This document shows positions 9,708-21,705 of a DNA stretch of 64,000 nt, in pieces (the first letter of the stretch is position 1; each line of letters begins with the position of its first letter). The DNA comes from Lantana camara. Its lineage: Eukaryota; Streptophyta; Magnoliopsida; Lamiales; Verbenaceae. The translations under genes were made by a program, and so were the position numbers. The DNA is taken from the NCBI GenBank assembly GCA_037501455.1, contig CM074858.1, positions 43,273,001 through 43,337,000 of the forward strand, written 5' to 3'. The notes below the pieces were generated by a model that saw only the letters and a list, made by a program, of their open reading frames with translations, was not told the origin of the DNA and made no database searches.

Positions 9708-12418
9708 ACCTTCCCCCCTTAAGAGAACCTGGTCCCCAGGTTCCACTGCTAGAATGTAGATCCTCGAGTTGTAGTGCTCCAACCCTTCTCCCGAACTCGC
9801 ATGAGATCATAACTCTAATGGTGAGGCTTACTCCTGTCATCTACACCGAACCTCCTTTAGGATGTCTTGTTATCGTCGAGGTCCGTGCAAGTACTTGATC
9901 CGCTAGTTGTTTCGAACTGGGTCGGTCTTTCCCATGATCGGATAGCTGCAACTGCACCCAACCTGGATGTTGTCTCAGATGCACCACTTGCTACCCGTAG
10001 TCAGATCAACGCGTAACGCAACCACAACAAACAAGAGAGAATCCCATCTCTCAGCACGTAAGTGGGGGAGTCCCGTCCCTCAGCACCCACAAGAGAGAGA
10101 ACCCCGTCTCTCGAGCACATATAAAAGAGAGAACCCCGTCTCTCGAGCACATATAAAAGAGAGAACCCCGTCTCTCAACCTAAGTCGGGAAGATTCCAAC
10201 ATCTCCCAACATTCTAGTTTGAGAAAATCCAGCATTCCTCAAACCCCTAGATTCAAGAGAATCCAGCATCCCTGAATATGTAAGTACGAGAGAATCCGAC
10301 ATCTCTCGCGCACAAAACTTAGAAAGATCCCAACATCTTTCTACCACATAAATAGAGAGAATCCTACATCTCTCCAACACGTAAAAAGAGGGAACCTAAG
10401 GTCTCTCTTACACATAAATCTACTGATCAGTTATTCGTACATACACACATCATAGTAACACTTGACGAAAAGTATGCGATGCATGTTTGGTGTACCTTAT
10501 ACAACTGATATCGGTGTCCCTTGAGTATAGCTTCAACGCTCATACCTCAACTCAAGGGGGATATCGCGATGTAATCCCTATAAAACAGGGTTACAGTATG
10601 TATGTATGTTATATGAGAAGTTAGTGAGCAATCAAGAGAGTTTTAAATCACATAGGCATGAATAGTTCACATAAGTACAGAACTCATTCATCAGCAACGG
10701 TTCATAACAAGTAGAAATTTCAAGTTACAACTGCTAGATCAGGTATCCAAGTTATCACAATTAAAACAACAATAGTCATCACCCACATTAAGCAAAACAA
10801 GGTAAGAGTATTTAAACGATACATGTATGCAAATGTCATGAATGCTTGGCGTACCGTTAACCAAAGTGTAAAAATCTTGACAAGAAAGTCGAGATGAAGC
10901 AGTAGGAGTTGTTTAAGTCGACAATAATGCAACCCTCGTCATCTGAATCTCTTGTCTTGAGTCTTTTCATAAAGTGGTAACTCAGCAAAGCACGTTTATC
11001 ACCAAATCCCTTACTAGACCGTAATCCTTGTTCAACTAGAATCATCTTCAGTTTCTCCCAAGAATTCTCATTCATGTGTTAAATCTTAGTCTGCTCATCT
11101 TCAAGGAGTTGTTCATGGTTCGTTTGTCAATTAGATATGTACCTCAGAGTTTCGTTGAGTGATCGTGGTGCTAAGCACTTCCCAAAGCAATCCATGGTAT
11201 ATGATCCTGAAACTTGGATGAAGTCTTTCGGAATCTAAGTGTTCTATTCCCATCTCAGTAGAATCTTCGATCTTAGCAGAATCTTCCACCTCAGCAGAAA
11301 GAAGACACCCAGAGAGCTAGCAACCAATCTTGTTTGGTCGTTTGTTAACTCTAAACGACACCAAATCCTTCAACACTCACCGATGGTTTGTAGCTTGTTG
11401 CTTATGTAACATGGTTACCTATCCACATCCCTTGAACTTGATCGGATCTTATTTGATCGGATTCTTCTACATTAACTCGTTTCCATCAACAAGGTGACTA
11501 CTCCCAAATAAACGAATCATCAAGGCGAAAGCTCATCAAAATCCTTCAAAACGGTTCTACTTGATCAGACTCTCCTCCATTGACTCATTTCCTCAACAAG
11601 GTGACTACTTCCAAATGAACGAATCCTCAAGGTTAGAATTCGTCAAACTTCATCTTTCAATTGACTTTAAGGTAGTAAGTCAATATAGCAAATCTGATTC
11701 CTTCAACTCTGAACCTTTTCATGAGTATTGATCTTGGTGAGGAATCCTTTCATTTTTGAATTATGGCGTGTTTCCGTTGTAGTACCAATAGGTAGCGTTC
11801 ACGGAGGGAAACCTCAGTGTTGACTCATCAAAACGGTTCTACTTGATCAGACTCTCCTCCATTGACTCATTTCCTCAACAAGGTGACTACTTCCAAATGA
11901 ACGAATCCTCAAGGTTAGAATTCGTCAAACTTCATCTTTCAATTGACTTTAAGGTAGTAAGTCAATATAGCAAATCTGATTCCTTCAACTCTGAACCTTT
12001 TCATGAGTATTGATCTTGGTGAGGAATCCTTTCATTTTCGAATTATGGCGTGTTTCCGTTGTAGTACCAATAGGTAGCGTTCACGGAGGGAAACCTCAGT
12101 GTTGACTCATAGGGCACCCTGAAATTCGAACACTAAATTCGATGCATGGGAGTTAAAGTGCAAATGAAATGTAACACGTATATCACGTAAATGCAATAAT
12201 TAGTTGCAATCTATAAAGCACATAAAATAAGATGTTGCATAATCAAAGTCATAATGTGCACACAATCATATAATCACGAAGCAATTCATACCGAAGGGTG
12301 AAAATATCAAGTCAAACAAATGCAATGCGCAGTTATTCTTATGTCGTACGACCTAGACGGACTCAACACGACTCAAGAGCTCGGTTTTATAACCTAGAGC
12401 TCTGATACCACTTAAGGA
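9708..12418 (-). mobile_element. LARD internal region, copy 2, with 282-bp tandem duplication
   Basis: It is near-identical to 3114-5542 but 282 bp longer. The unit 11546-11827 is repeated at 11828-12109, which exactly accounts for the length difference. The pre-PPT stem-loop is at 9725-9743, the hairpin array at 10022-10415 and the primer site at 12399-12410. No coding region was recognised. Confidence 0.8.
12399..12410 (-). promoter_or_regulatory. Primer binding site, LARD copy 2
   Basis: The complement is TGGTATCAGAGC (initiator tRNA-Met type), 8 nt from the end of the LTR that begins at 12419. Confidence 0.88.
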
Positions 12419-15400
12419 TGTAACACCCTAAACGGAGAATGCCACATTCCCCTCACTATGACCTAGACCCGGAACATGAAATGAAAGTCCATGCCCGATT
12501 CCGAATCAGAGCGAACGGGAGACCAACTCACACACTAGCCTAGGCGGATCTAACTTGAACAAAACTCAGAGTGCGGAAGCAATTAAAACCAACAACAATA
12601 GATAGCGGAAGCATTTAAAACAAAACATGCAAACCAGGTGACGGGTTCAACTAGCATAAACCCCTAGTCCCGAATATCAACATAAACTAATAATCATCAA
12701 GTGCCACAAGGGGCCGAATGAGAGTGCCACGTAGGGCTACCGAATAGTAAAGTATAATCTCAAGTCTACAAGTCAAAGCATAAGTAAAGTGTATGAAAAG
12801 ACAAATGCAAATAGAAAGACTAGACCGACGAAGTACAACTCAAACGACTCACTTCCGCCTAGCAAACGCTAACAACCTGCAACTAAAAGTGTAAATGACG
12901 GGTCAGTCAACTTGACCGAGTGAGGGGGCTAACGCACACCCACGATATACATATATAAGGAACATAACACAGAATAAACAGGATGGACTAATGAACCGGG
13001 GATAGGTGTTACATACCAAAACGCTTTGAAAGAACCCGAATAAGATATAGATATAAGTTTAGAAACCATTTTCCAGAAAGACTCTATCCCGATTCATAAT
13101 TCCATAACATAACACAATCAACTGCACGGCGAGTACGAGCTTCCCACCTTTACTCCTCAGAACATAAATCACAATCAATCCAACCGTTACACCAATGATA
13201 GAGGGGATGTACAGTCCCCAAAACCATCTATAATAACACCGTCTAAAATAGACTCGACCTCAAGGGGGTAGCGAACCCACAAGAGTCCTCCCCAGCCTTA
13301 GCCGGAGGCTCAAGTTATCACGCCTTCCCTATCTCCCTGAGTCGCGCAATGATATCTCAAATGGAACATACGCACATGGTTGAAACCCCGATGGCCCTAA
13401 TCGTCCCGGGGGACCCCATTACCCGTAGCTCCTCGGATCCACGACAGAACATTACAGAATAGAACAGATACCATATATCATGGCTAACTCGCTACACAAC
13501 TGAATTTTCCAAAATAGCGTACATATGCCTCAAAAGCTGGTTTTTATATATTCCCACTCTGTGGAATTTAAGCCACGAAGGCTCCCACACACGCAGGATG
13601 CACGCAAAGGGCATAAACATATCATATCCAACACGTATGTATTTATAATAAGATATACTCGCATACAAGGGTAGAAATCAGCATGTAAAGGCCATAGGTC
13701 GCATAACTATACAAAATCCTAAACCTCACCTCGTGAAAGTAGAGTCTGAGAGTGTGAAGGGCCAAACACTCTAAACCTCGGGCCCACCTGCACCACCAAA
13801 CTCTGTGACTAGACATACAGGAGCCCAGACTTAGACTCTAGATGAACCAAACAAGACGCACGGCATTGCTCAACATGATCGTGGTTATGCATAAGTGTTC
13901 ATGTTATGCTTGGATAAGGTGTTGTGGTCATTTAAGGCATATCAATGCTCAACAAGGTCATATTTACAAGCAACCATCATGCAATTCCATATCCAAAGAT
14001 GCAAGATCAATTTAGGAAGTCAATGTATTCACAAAATGCATATTAAATCAACCAATGTCACAGGGTTCAATTATAATATTAGAATTAAGCATCAAGTTCA
14101 TGTCGAGTTATAAAGTGCATAAGTAAAAGCAACTTGATCATATAAACATACAAAGTTGTTGTACGTAGATGGTATGCTTGATACAAATAAAGAGTGTATT
14201 TAATTCACTTAAGATCATACTTTACAACTTCACAACATGTTTGGTACACAAGCTCAAGTCACATTCCTAGTTTCGTAAATATTACACTTACATCCCCTAA
14301 GTTGATTACTAAGCATAATTGTTCGTTTAAAGTGTTTATATAATTATTCAACTAGGAATTAATTACTTACAAGCATGACAATTATCAATTTATCATAATT
14401 CATAATATACCATTTTCAAGTAATAAGAGTAAATCAAGATATTACAATTCTAACTCCTATCATGCATAAAGTCTCAAGTTGTTCAAGCATCTTTCATGTA
14501 TCTCAATTTAATATTGGAAACACAATTTACAACAAACATAACATTGAGAATGTCTCAAATCCATATAGAGAAATCACAACATGTTCGTTCTTCTAAAATA
14601 TCATTCAAGTTCATTTAGTCACATAAAAGATTAGTTTCTAGATATTACACTAACACCCTTTCATATCTAAACACATAGCATAAATTCATCACATCGGGGT
14701 TCAAATTGTAAATCGAAACATTCATGCATATCACAATCCATTCAATACATGTTTTCATATATGATTGGAATACATCTCGATCAACAAACCAACAATAAAC
14801 AATTTACTTGCACTTAAAACAATTAATTCAAATAATCACAATTACGTAAAATAATTCGTAATAAATAGATCGAGTGTCCAATTAACGAACGGAAAGTGGC
14901 GTTGAACTCACCACTACGAGACGAACATTCTGACCAGACGCCGCCAGAACGCCACCACTGTAGCTGCCGGAATTTGGCCGGACCGCCGCCGGGCCGCCGC
15001 CGAAGGTTGCCGGAAAAATCCCGAAAAATCAGTCCTGAATGAAGTCTTCGTGCCCGTTCTGAATCCTCGATCAATTTCTGGAAATTCCAAGCCGATTGTC
15101 CTAGATCTAAAATCTAAGAACACGAAAATCCTAAATCTTCAAACTCAAATTACTTCCAAACCAGTGAAGCAAAATGCGATCCGTAAAAGGCATTGTCTTA
15201 CCCGTGACGAGCTCTTCGAAAGCCCTAAGGTAGCTCGCCAGAAAAATCCTCGGAGCTAGCGCTGCCGTTGCACCGCCGCGATCCGCCGTCAAACCACCGA
15301 ATCCGGAGTTGCGTGATCACAGCCCACTAGTTCTCGTCGTTCCGAACAACTTTCGTGAAGAGCCCGAGACCAAAAGATGGCCGGAAAAGGCCCTCGTTGG

Positions 15401-16510
15401 CCGCCGAAGTTTCTGCGGCCGCCCACATCGGCGGAACCACCATCTATGCCCAAGATCTGGTGAAATTGATGTCGGAAATGAACACAGGGGTCAAAAAACC
15501 TTGGAAACCATCAAGCCCCGCCGAAAACCACCGCCGGAAGGCAGCGAAACCCGCTGCTACAGTAACTCGAGCCGCCGCCGCGTGTTTTGGGCGGCGCGTG
15601 CGGCGCCGTCTCTACTCCGATGACCGCGCCGCCGACGTCAACCGCTGCGCCGGGAAGTACTCTTTTTGGGTATGGGGCGCGTGCACCAAGGAGAGGGCCG
15701 GAAACCGCCGCGAAGGCCGGCGAAGTGGCGGGGGTCTAACACCTCCGCCGCTGCTACTGAAATCCGACCATAACTCCACCACCGTTCGTCGCTAGGCCGT
15801 CAAATTGGTACTCTTGCATCGGTCTCTCCGAGATAATCAAAATGGACTATTCGTTTGTTGAATTCCGTCGAGAAACGATCGAGTTATGGGCTCGTAACCG
15901 AAGCCGCGCATAGTACCCGCGGGAGAGAGAGTGGGAGAGGAGAGAGAGAGAGAGAAAAGAGATTGGGAGAAATGTGTCTTGTACACAAGCTATATACAAC
16001 CGGGTATCCTTATCGCGTAGCAAAGTGAAATATCGTGTACAAATAATCGTAAATAAAATTGGTAATGTTACGACTAAACATTCAAGCTCCGCATAACTTT
16101 TATAAATTAAAATGAAAGAGAGAGATTTACCAATTAGAGTTTAATTCAATTTAATTTTAGAAACCTTTCGTAAAATTTAACGACACTCGTAAACACATGA
16201 TTGACAATTAATCTCAAGGAATTCAAGTAAACCGAAATTAAACAAGTTAAGCAACATGATGGATTTAAAAGCAACTTGACAATTATTTCATGGAATAAAT
16301 TTGAATTAAATCAAATTAGACAGTTAGGGTTAAATATGCGCGTAATTAATCAAGTTGACAATTATTCCTAGAATAATTCGAATGATCACATATTAAATTG
16401 GATTTACATTTAATCACATAATTCAAGAACTCTTAAATTAAACACACACAAGTATAGAGACTTACTTGTTAATATCGTCAAGACGCCCTTCGAGAATACG
16501 GGGAGTCACA
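12419..16510 (-). repeat. LARD 5' LTR, outer copy (about 4.09 kb)
   Basis: Same organisation as 5543-9707 but without the 79-bp promoter duplication. In sense it starts TGTGACTCCCCG at 16510. The GC-rich part (about 14930-15790) has indels and substitutions relative to its partner, so the open frames there are not shared. The right flank begins TATATGATTCG, which is host LTR sequence. Confidence 0.85.
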
Positions 16511-17160
16511 TATATGATTCGATTTTTGGGTAAAAACGTGTTAAGTGCTCTTCATTGATTAAGTGTCGTTATATGCATTCTAATTGCCCTTATTTGCCTT
16601 AATTGTGCACATGAACATTTTTTATTATGAATTATAATTATGTTAAGTTATAGAATGCATTTATTTGCATGATATTAGTTTGAATACGAACTTTGCCTAT
16701 GTGTTTGCATTTCTTAAATGCTTATGCATACGCCGTACGTCTGTCTATATGGTTCATTTTGAGTCTAAGTTTTGTATTTTGTCTTCTGTTTGTTCAGGTG
16801 CACCCATGGTGGTGTTTTGTCGTTCAAGTTGATCTCGGGATGAATTAAATGCTTTGTGTTTGGCTTCTTTTGGTACAAGGTGAGGTTAAGATATAGTTAT
16901 ACCCTAATGCAAAGTGATCGTTTTGAATGAATGCGATTTATAAGCCCTATGTATATGTAAATAAGTGCGGAATACGTATTTTGACGGTTTTGTTATATGT
17001 TTGGAAGTATGAACGCTATATACGAGCCTATGTATGCTTGTGTTGGATTTGGTACGTTTGTGTGGGGTATGCAACTTCGTATGTATGTATAGTATATATA
17101 CATGGAATACGTATGTATATGTGTGTGTATATGATACGTATGTATATGGCACACATGATA
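16511..17160 (+). repeat. Host gypsy 5' LTR, first fragment
   Basis: Closely matches 22852-23487 of the downstream LTR, including the GGTTCATTTTGAGTCTAAG box (about 16750-16776). Its left part is replaced by the LARD tandem. The last five bases, TGATA, are the target duplication of the next insertion. Confidence 0.8.
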
Positions 17161-18277
17161 TGTAACATCCCGGATTTCAAGATCAGGATAACCCGGGTAA
17201 GTAAAGGGTTAAGAGGAAAGCGTTTATAACCTCAATCCAGTACACATTCTATTTTACATGAATTATGTGCATTTATATTCCGATTTATGATTAATACCTT
17301 GTTATGAGAGCTATATCACTATTCACCGAGCCTAAACCTTCACATATTCCTCAAGAAACCTTAGAAAGTTAGATTTCACATTTTTCGAACTCATATCATA
17401 GCTTTTATTATCCCGAGATACACTTTGGAAACTGTTTGTCAAAAATTCCATTTAGGTCCATAGTTACTATTCATTCCCAGATGTAGAAATTTTTCGGGAC
17501 ACCTTTACCTATCCAATATTGGGTTCAAATGAATCATTGTGAAATTTTATGAATTATGATAACATTCTCAAAGCCTAATTCTCATTGTAGCTCTCGTAGT
17601 AACCAAAACCGGCCAAAAACCCTAACTTTGCCCTAATTTAGAGATTTTCGAATTTCAACGTTTTCCCTATCCAATATTATAACCAAAACGATCCTCGGAT
17701 TATTTTATGAATTTTAAGATCTTTTCCAAATCCTAATTCAATTCCTAGCTTGTTTTATAAATTTTTCCTAATTTTCCTAAAGTACTATTCCCGCCGTAAA
17801 AACTAACTTTTAAACCGTACATCATTTGTTATTCAATATTATACTAAAAACGATCCTTAATTTATTTTGAGAATCATGAACACTTTCTCAAAAATTAATT
17901 CACATCCCAGCTTCGTTTTATGTATTTTCTCATATTTTTCAAAATTCCGAACACTTACTACTTTAAATGTAGACGTTTAAACGCTAAGTGTTTATAACCA
18001 TCGGAAAGCTCTTTCAATTCTCTGTCTTTTGCAATTTTTCTCATTTCAAACTAAAATTTAGAAAATTTTCTACGTATTTGTTATTATGTTTACCCTATTT
18101 TAGATTTATTTTATTAAAATGTATTTATTACATAATACATGTATACATAATTTCATACCTCACTATACACTTGTCCATACACCTAGCAACCCTAGAGAAT
18201 ACACCTAGCTACCCTAAAACCCTTAGTCACTACCCTAAACTATAGTTATTTGCAACATAAGCCCCCTAAATCCTAAC

Positions 18278-18285
18278 TATAAATA
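18278..18285 (+). promoter_or_regulatory. TATA box of solo LTR
   Basis: TATAAATA is followed by a CT-rich tract (18325-18370) and the donor-like AAG/GTGTG. A transcription start near 18310 would leave a first exon of about 60 nt (inference). Confidence 0.6.
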
Positions 18286-18797
18286 CCATGGAGAGCATAA
18301 CATAATATTCACACAAAAATCATCTCACTCTCTCTCTCTCTCCACGCCACAGCCATCAATCTCTCTCTAAGGTGTGCTTTCTTTTATTATTTCATACTTT
18401 ATATTATGTTTTTAGTATAATAATAATAGTATCATGCTTAGATTTAATTAAATTATACTTTAGGAATTTTATTTTATGAAATATATGCATAATTGTTAAT
18501 TTTATGAACAATGTGCCTACATTATGGAATTTTATTTAAATAAATGCATGAATTATGATATGATATAATGTTAATATATGCTTAAATATTTATGATCTTA
18601 TTTGATTAAGTTCATGCCTAGAATCGTTTATTTAGAATTAATTTTATGGTTAAAATTACATAAAGTGCTATATTATAAGTTTAATTATGTGTTATGAACT
18701 TAGAATTTATTAAATATGATCATGAACTAGTATGAACATAGTCATAAGCTTAAGAACACATTCATATTGTTCTTGAACAATTAGAGTGCACGTGTGA

Positions 18798-18800
<3 letters not shown>

Positions 18801-18835
<35 letters not shown>
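18801..18835. repeat. (TG)n microsatellite
   Basis: About 17 uninterrupted TG units inside the solo LTR. Confidence 0.95.
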
Positions 18836-18836
<1 letters not shown>

Positions 18837-20595
18837 CGATTTTATGTTATAAAGTGTTTAATTCACAAGAAATTGAATAGTAAATGTTTTCAATAGTAAT
18901 TTTGACTTTTTGGTCAACCCATAATTAATTAATTTTGAAATTAAATTAAAAATAATTATAAAATAGAATTTGGAATTTTTAAAGAAAGATTTTATTCAAA
19001 TTATTCTGAAAATCGGTAAATTCTAAAATAATTTCAAATCAACCGACATTGTTGAATTAAAGCCTAAAACTTTTTTCTAATATTCCAATTAGGATCACAA
19101 TGTCAGTAATAAATATTTAAGTGGTTAAAGAATTCATGAAACCTAATTAATTAATTAAATTCCCTTAAACGGTTAAAATTAGGTTTTACCGGGAATTCTC
19201 TAACATGTTAGATTTCATGTACCTTATGTGGTTGTTTGATTAGAATAATAAGATCTAACTCGTTACTCTTTTAAATGTGAATATTGTATGCCTTATGTGC
19301 TTATTTGGTTAGAATAAAGAACCTAGTCCTAAGCCTATAATAGTCAATATTTTCAGGAAAACTGGAATCCATATTTCAATGTCTGACTACCGGTATAGGT
19401 GAGGGTTAAAATGTTTTCAAATGGAATCATGCCTATATCTATGTATCTATATAAAACCTATTTCAAGCCTACCTATTATTTATGATTTATTACCCTATAT
19501 ACATAGTATCATATTACAATATCCCTCTTTATGAGGAAAATACTTTTAGCTCAGAATCAGAATCTTACTCGAACATTATATATTTCAGTCCTATTATTAT
19601 TAAGAACTGATTCCCGACTAAGCAAGCAAAATATCTTATCATTATCATTATGGGCCCCGGCGCGTAGCTGTGTCGAGCAATACCCGGAAGGTATCGGGCC
19701 GAGGGTATTGTTGGTGCCACAGACAGCCACCAACTCTTGGTAGTGGTTTAGCTGGAGGTTAGTTACTCCACGCCAAGAGACTTATAAGGGAGAAAACCTC
19801 CCTGGGAAAGATAGTTGCCTCCCACTTATTACATATATCGTCTCTGGGGTTTGATCCCCTATTGACACTACAGAGTAGCGGAGTTATATCATACTTGGTT
19901 TTATTAAAGTATCGGTGCCTTGATCAGCCTGGTACTGATTTACCAAATTATTTAAGGAGCTACGGATGGAGAGGCCTAGCTTGCGGACATTAAAGTTATT
20001 ATGACAAAAGGTTCATGTTTCTATAAAAATCCTAATTACCCATATCCCTACTTTTACAATTGTTATGAACCGTTTCCTATTTGTTATATCCTATTGTCAA
20101 TACTTTAGATCAAGATCTTCTTGATCATATAAATATATGTATACATATATCTATAAACTATTATACCCCCTTCACTTAGTCAGTTTGACTAACCCTCTCG
20201 CCTATTTTAAAATGCATGATTTCAGGCATCAAGGACGACAACTAGAGGTATCTTGAAGCAGTACAATAGTAGGTTGGATCTGATCCTAAGAGTACACTCC
20301 CTTGAGCTTATTCTCCGTAGAAGTAAACTATCTCATACTTTGTCCTGGCATGCTATCCCGTTGCACTCTTTTGCAAACTACTTTGATCAATAACAAAAAT
20401 TCTTTGTTCATCATAAGCTATCCTCCCCATTTATTAGCAAAGTTTTAAATCTCTTTATCTTCCGCTGCACTGTGTCATGCACTTTACTCAAACATTATCT
20501 TAACTGTTCGTCGTAGTATTTCCCGAGTATTGGATCTAAACTCCACTTGGGAAGTATTGCGGTGCGGGGGTTGTAGTACTAGGGGAGGTGCTACA

Positions 20596-21463
20596 TGATA
20601 TTTCTTGGTATGCACGTTTGTAGCGGGCTAATGTTTTGCTATGCTTTGTACGTGATACGTTTTGTTTGATGGGGCCCCGATGTATGTTATATGTTAAGGA
20701 TGTACCAGAACCCACTTGGGAGTAGGTTGGGGGGATGGAGTCCTGAGGGTTTGAGGAGTATTGAGCACTCCTCTCATCCATTTTTGCATGGCTAGGGTCG
20801 CGCAGCCTTTCCATCACTTTAGTTTGAGGTTTGACACGTCTGTACCTGTTGGTATGTAATGTTTTGCTCATTTCGTTGTTTTGCACGTTTTGTTTGAGAG
20901 GTTTGCACTCGTGCCCGCCGAGTTTTGTTACGTTTGTCTTAAGTTCGTGAAACGGGGTAGATTCATAAATTAAGATAAAATTTGGTATACTTTTAACTTA
21001 ATAAAATATGTTTTGATATGTTTGCTAAGTCTGCATGAATTTGAACGTATGCTTTAATATAAGTTAAGTTAAGTTTCGTTTGTTCTGTTTTGCTAAGTCA
21101 CCATATATATATATATTATCACGGGCAAATGTTTTGGTGTGCAAAAACTAATCCCAGATTCACGACCATCTTCTTTTAACGTACTTTACTATGTATTTAT
21201 GTATAGCGTGCGTGTGTTAACCCCTCACTCAGTCAAGTGTGACTAACCCCTCCCTCTTTACGTTTTTAGCTTTGCAGGTTCGCTTTGGAGGTTCGAGCTA
21301 GGTGGAGTCTGTCAGTTGTGGAGTCCGTTTCGAGTCAGTCTTCTGTTAACTCTGCACTTCACCTTTGGTATTTTTTGAATTATGTTGTTATGATATGATC
21401 GCACTTTTGTATAAATATGATATGTTTAATTTTGATTTGAATTCGGGATAGGCTTCTAGGCAA
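20596..21463 (+). repeat. Host gypsy 5' LTR, second fragment
   Basis: Continuation of 16511-17160, parallel to about 23488-24350. It carries the hairpin AGTCA/TGACT (about 21223) and an acceptor-like TTTGCAG/G (about 21278). It stops abruptly after GGCTTCTAGG, where a deletion joins it to the element's 3' internal end. Confidence 0.75.
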
Positions 21464-21705
21464 ACTCGAGCCACGAGTTGGAGTGGCGTTAGAAGACCCC
21501 TTTAGGTTCGAGAAAGAATGGCGAAATTTCTTTAACGACCCCATTTGTGATTCCGAGTTATGGGGACGTTGAGAACCCTTTGGGTTAGAGCTAACCCTTG
21601 TGGGGACGTTGAGAACCCTGAACTTGGGTGAATACTAGAGAGTTGCTTGCAGTTCTAACTCCTGTAGTAGGACCTAAGGACAGGTCCTCTTTAAGGGGGG
21701 TAGTT
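21464..21705 (+). mobile_element. 3' internal remnant with pre-PPT stem-loop
   Basis: Almost all of the internal region is deleted. What remains includes two GGGGACGTTGAGAACCCT-type repeats, the stem-loop AGGACCT/AGGTCCT (21669-21688) and the purine tract TTTAAGGGGGGTAG just before the 3' LTR. No coding was recognised. Confidence 0.72.

Larger units (their letters stand above)
3102..16510 (-). mobile_element. Tandem of non-autonomous long-LTR gypsy element (LARD-like)
   Basis: On the minus strand, two near-identical internal regions (3114-5542 and 9708-12418) alternate with two full LTRs (5543-9707 and 12419-16510). The LTR expected at the left edge is only the 12 bp CGGGGCGTCACA (3102-3113), joined directly to the end of the preceding plus-strand LTR. 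Long LTRs of about 4.1 kb with a 2.4-kb internal region lacking gag or pol match the LARD class (family knowledge). LTR-internal-LTR-internal tandems are usually explained by unequal recombination between LTRs. The right flank continues into a host LTR whose uninterrupted copy passes through the same site near 22852. Confidence 0.8.
17161..20595 (+). mobile_element. Solo LTR, gypsy type (3435 bp, TSD TGATA)
   Basis: It begins TGTAACATCCCGG and ends GGTGCTACA, flanked by TGATA at 17156-17160 and 20596-20600. The interrupted sequence is continuous in the paralogous LTR near 23490. It has no internal region, so it is the product of LTR-LTR recombination. It contains a TATA box (18278), a donor-like AAG/GTGTG (18371), the hairpin TTAGTCA/TGACTAA (near 20175) and an acceptor-like TTTCAG/G (20225). 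Confidence 0.9.

Noticed and set aside
20536..20886. 116-codon minus-strand open frame
   Set aside because: It crosses the boundary of the solo LTR (20595) and the host LTR, so it cannot be an evolved gene.
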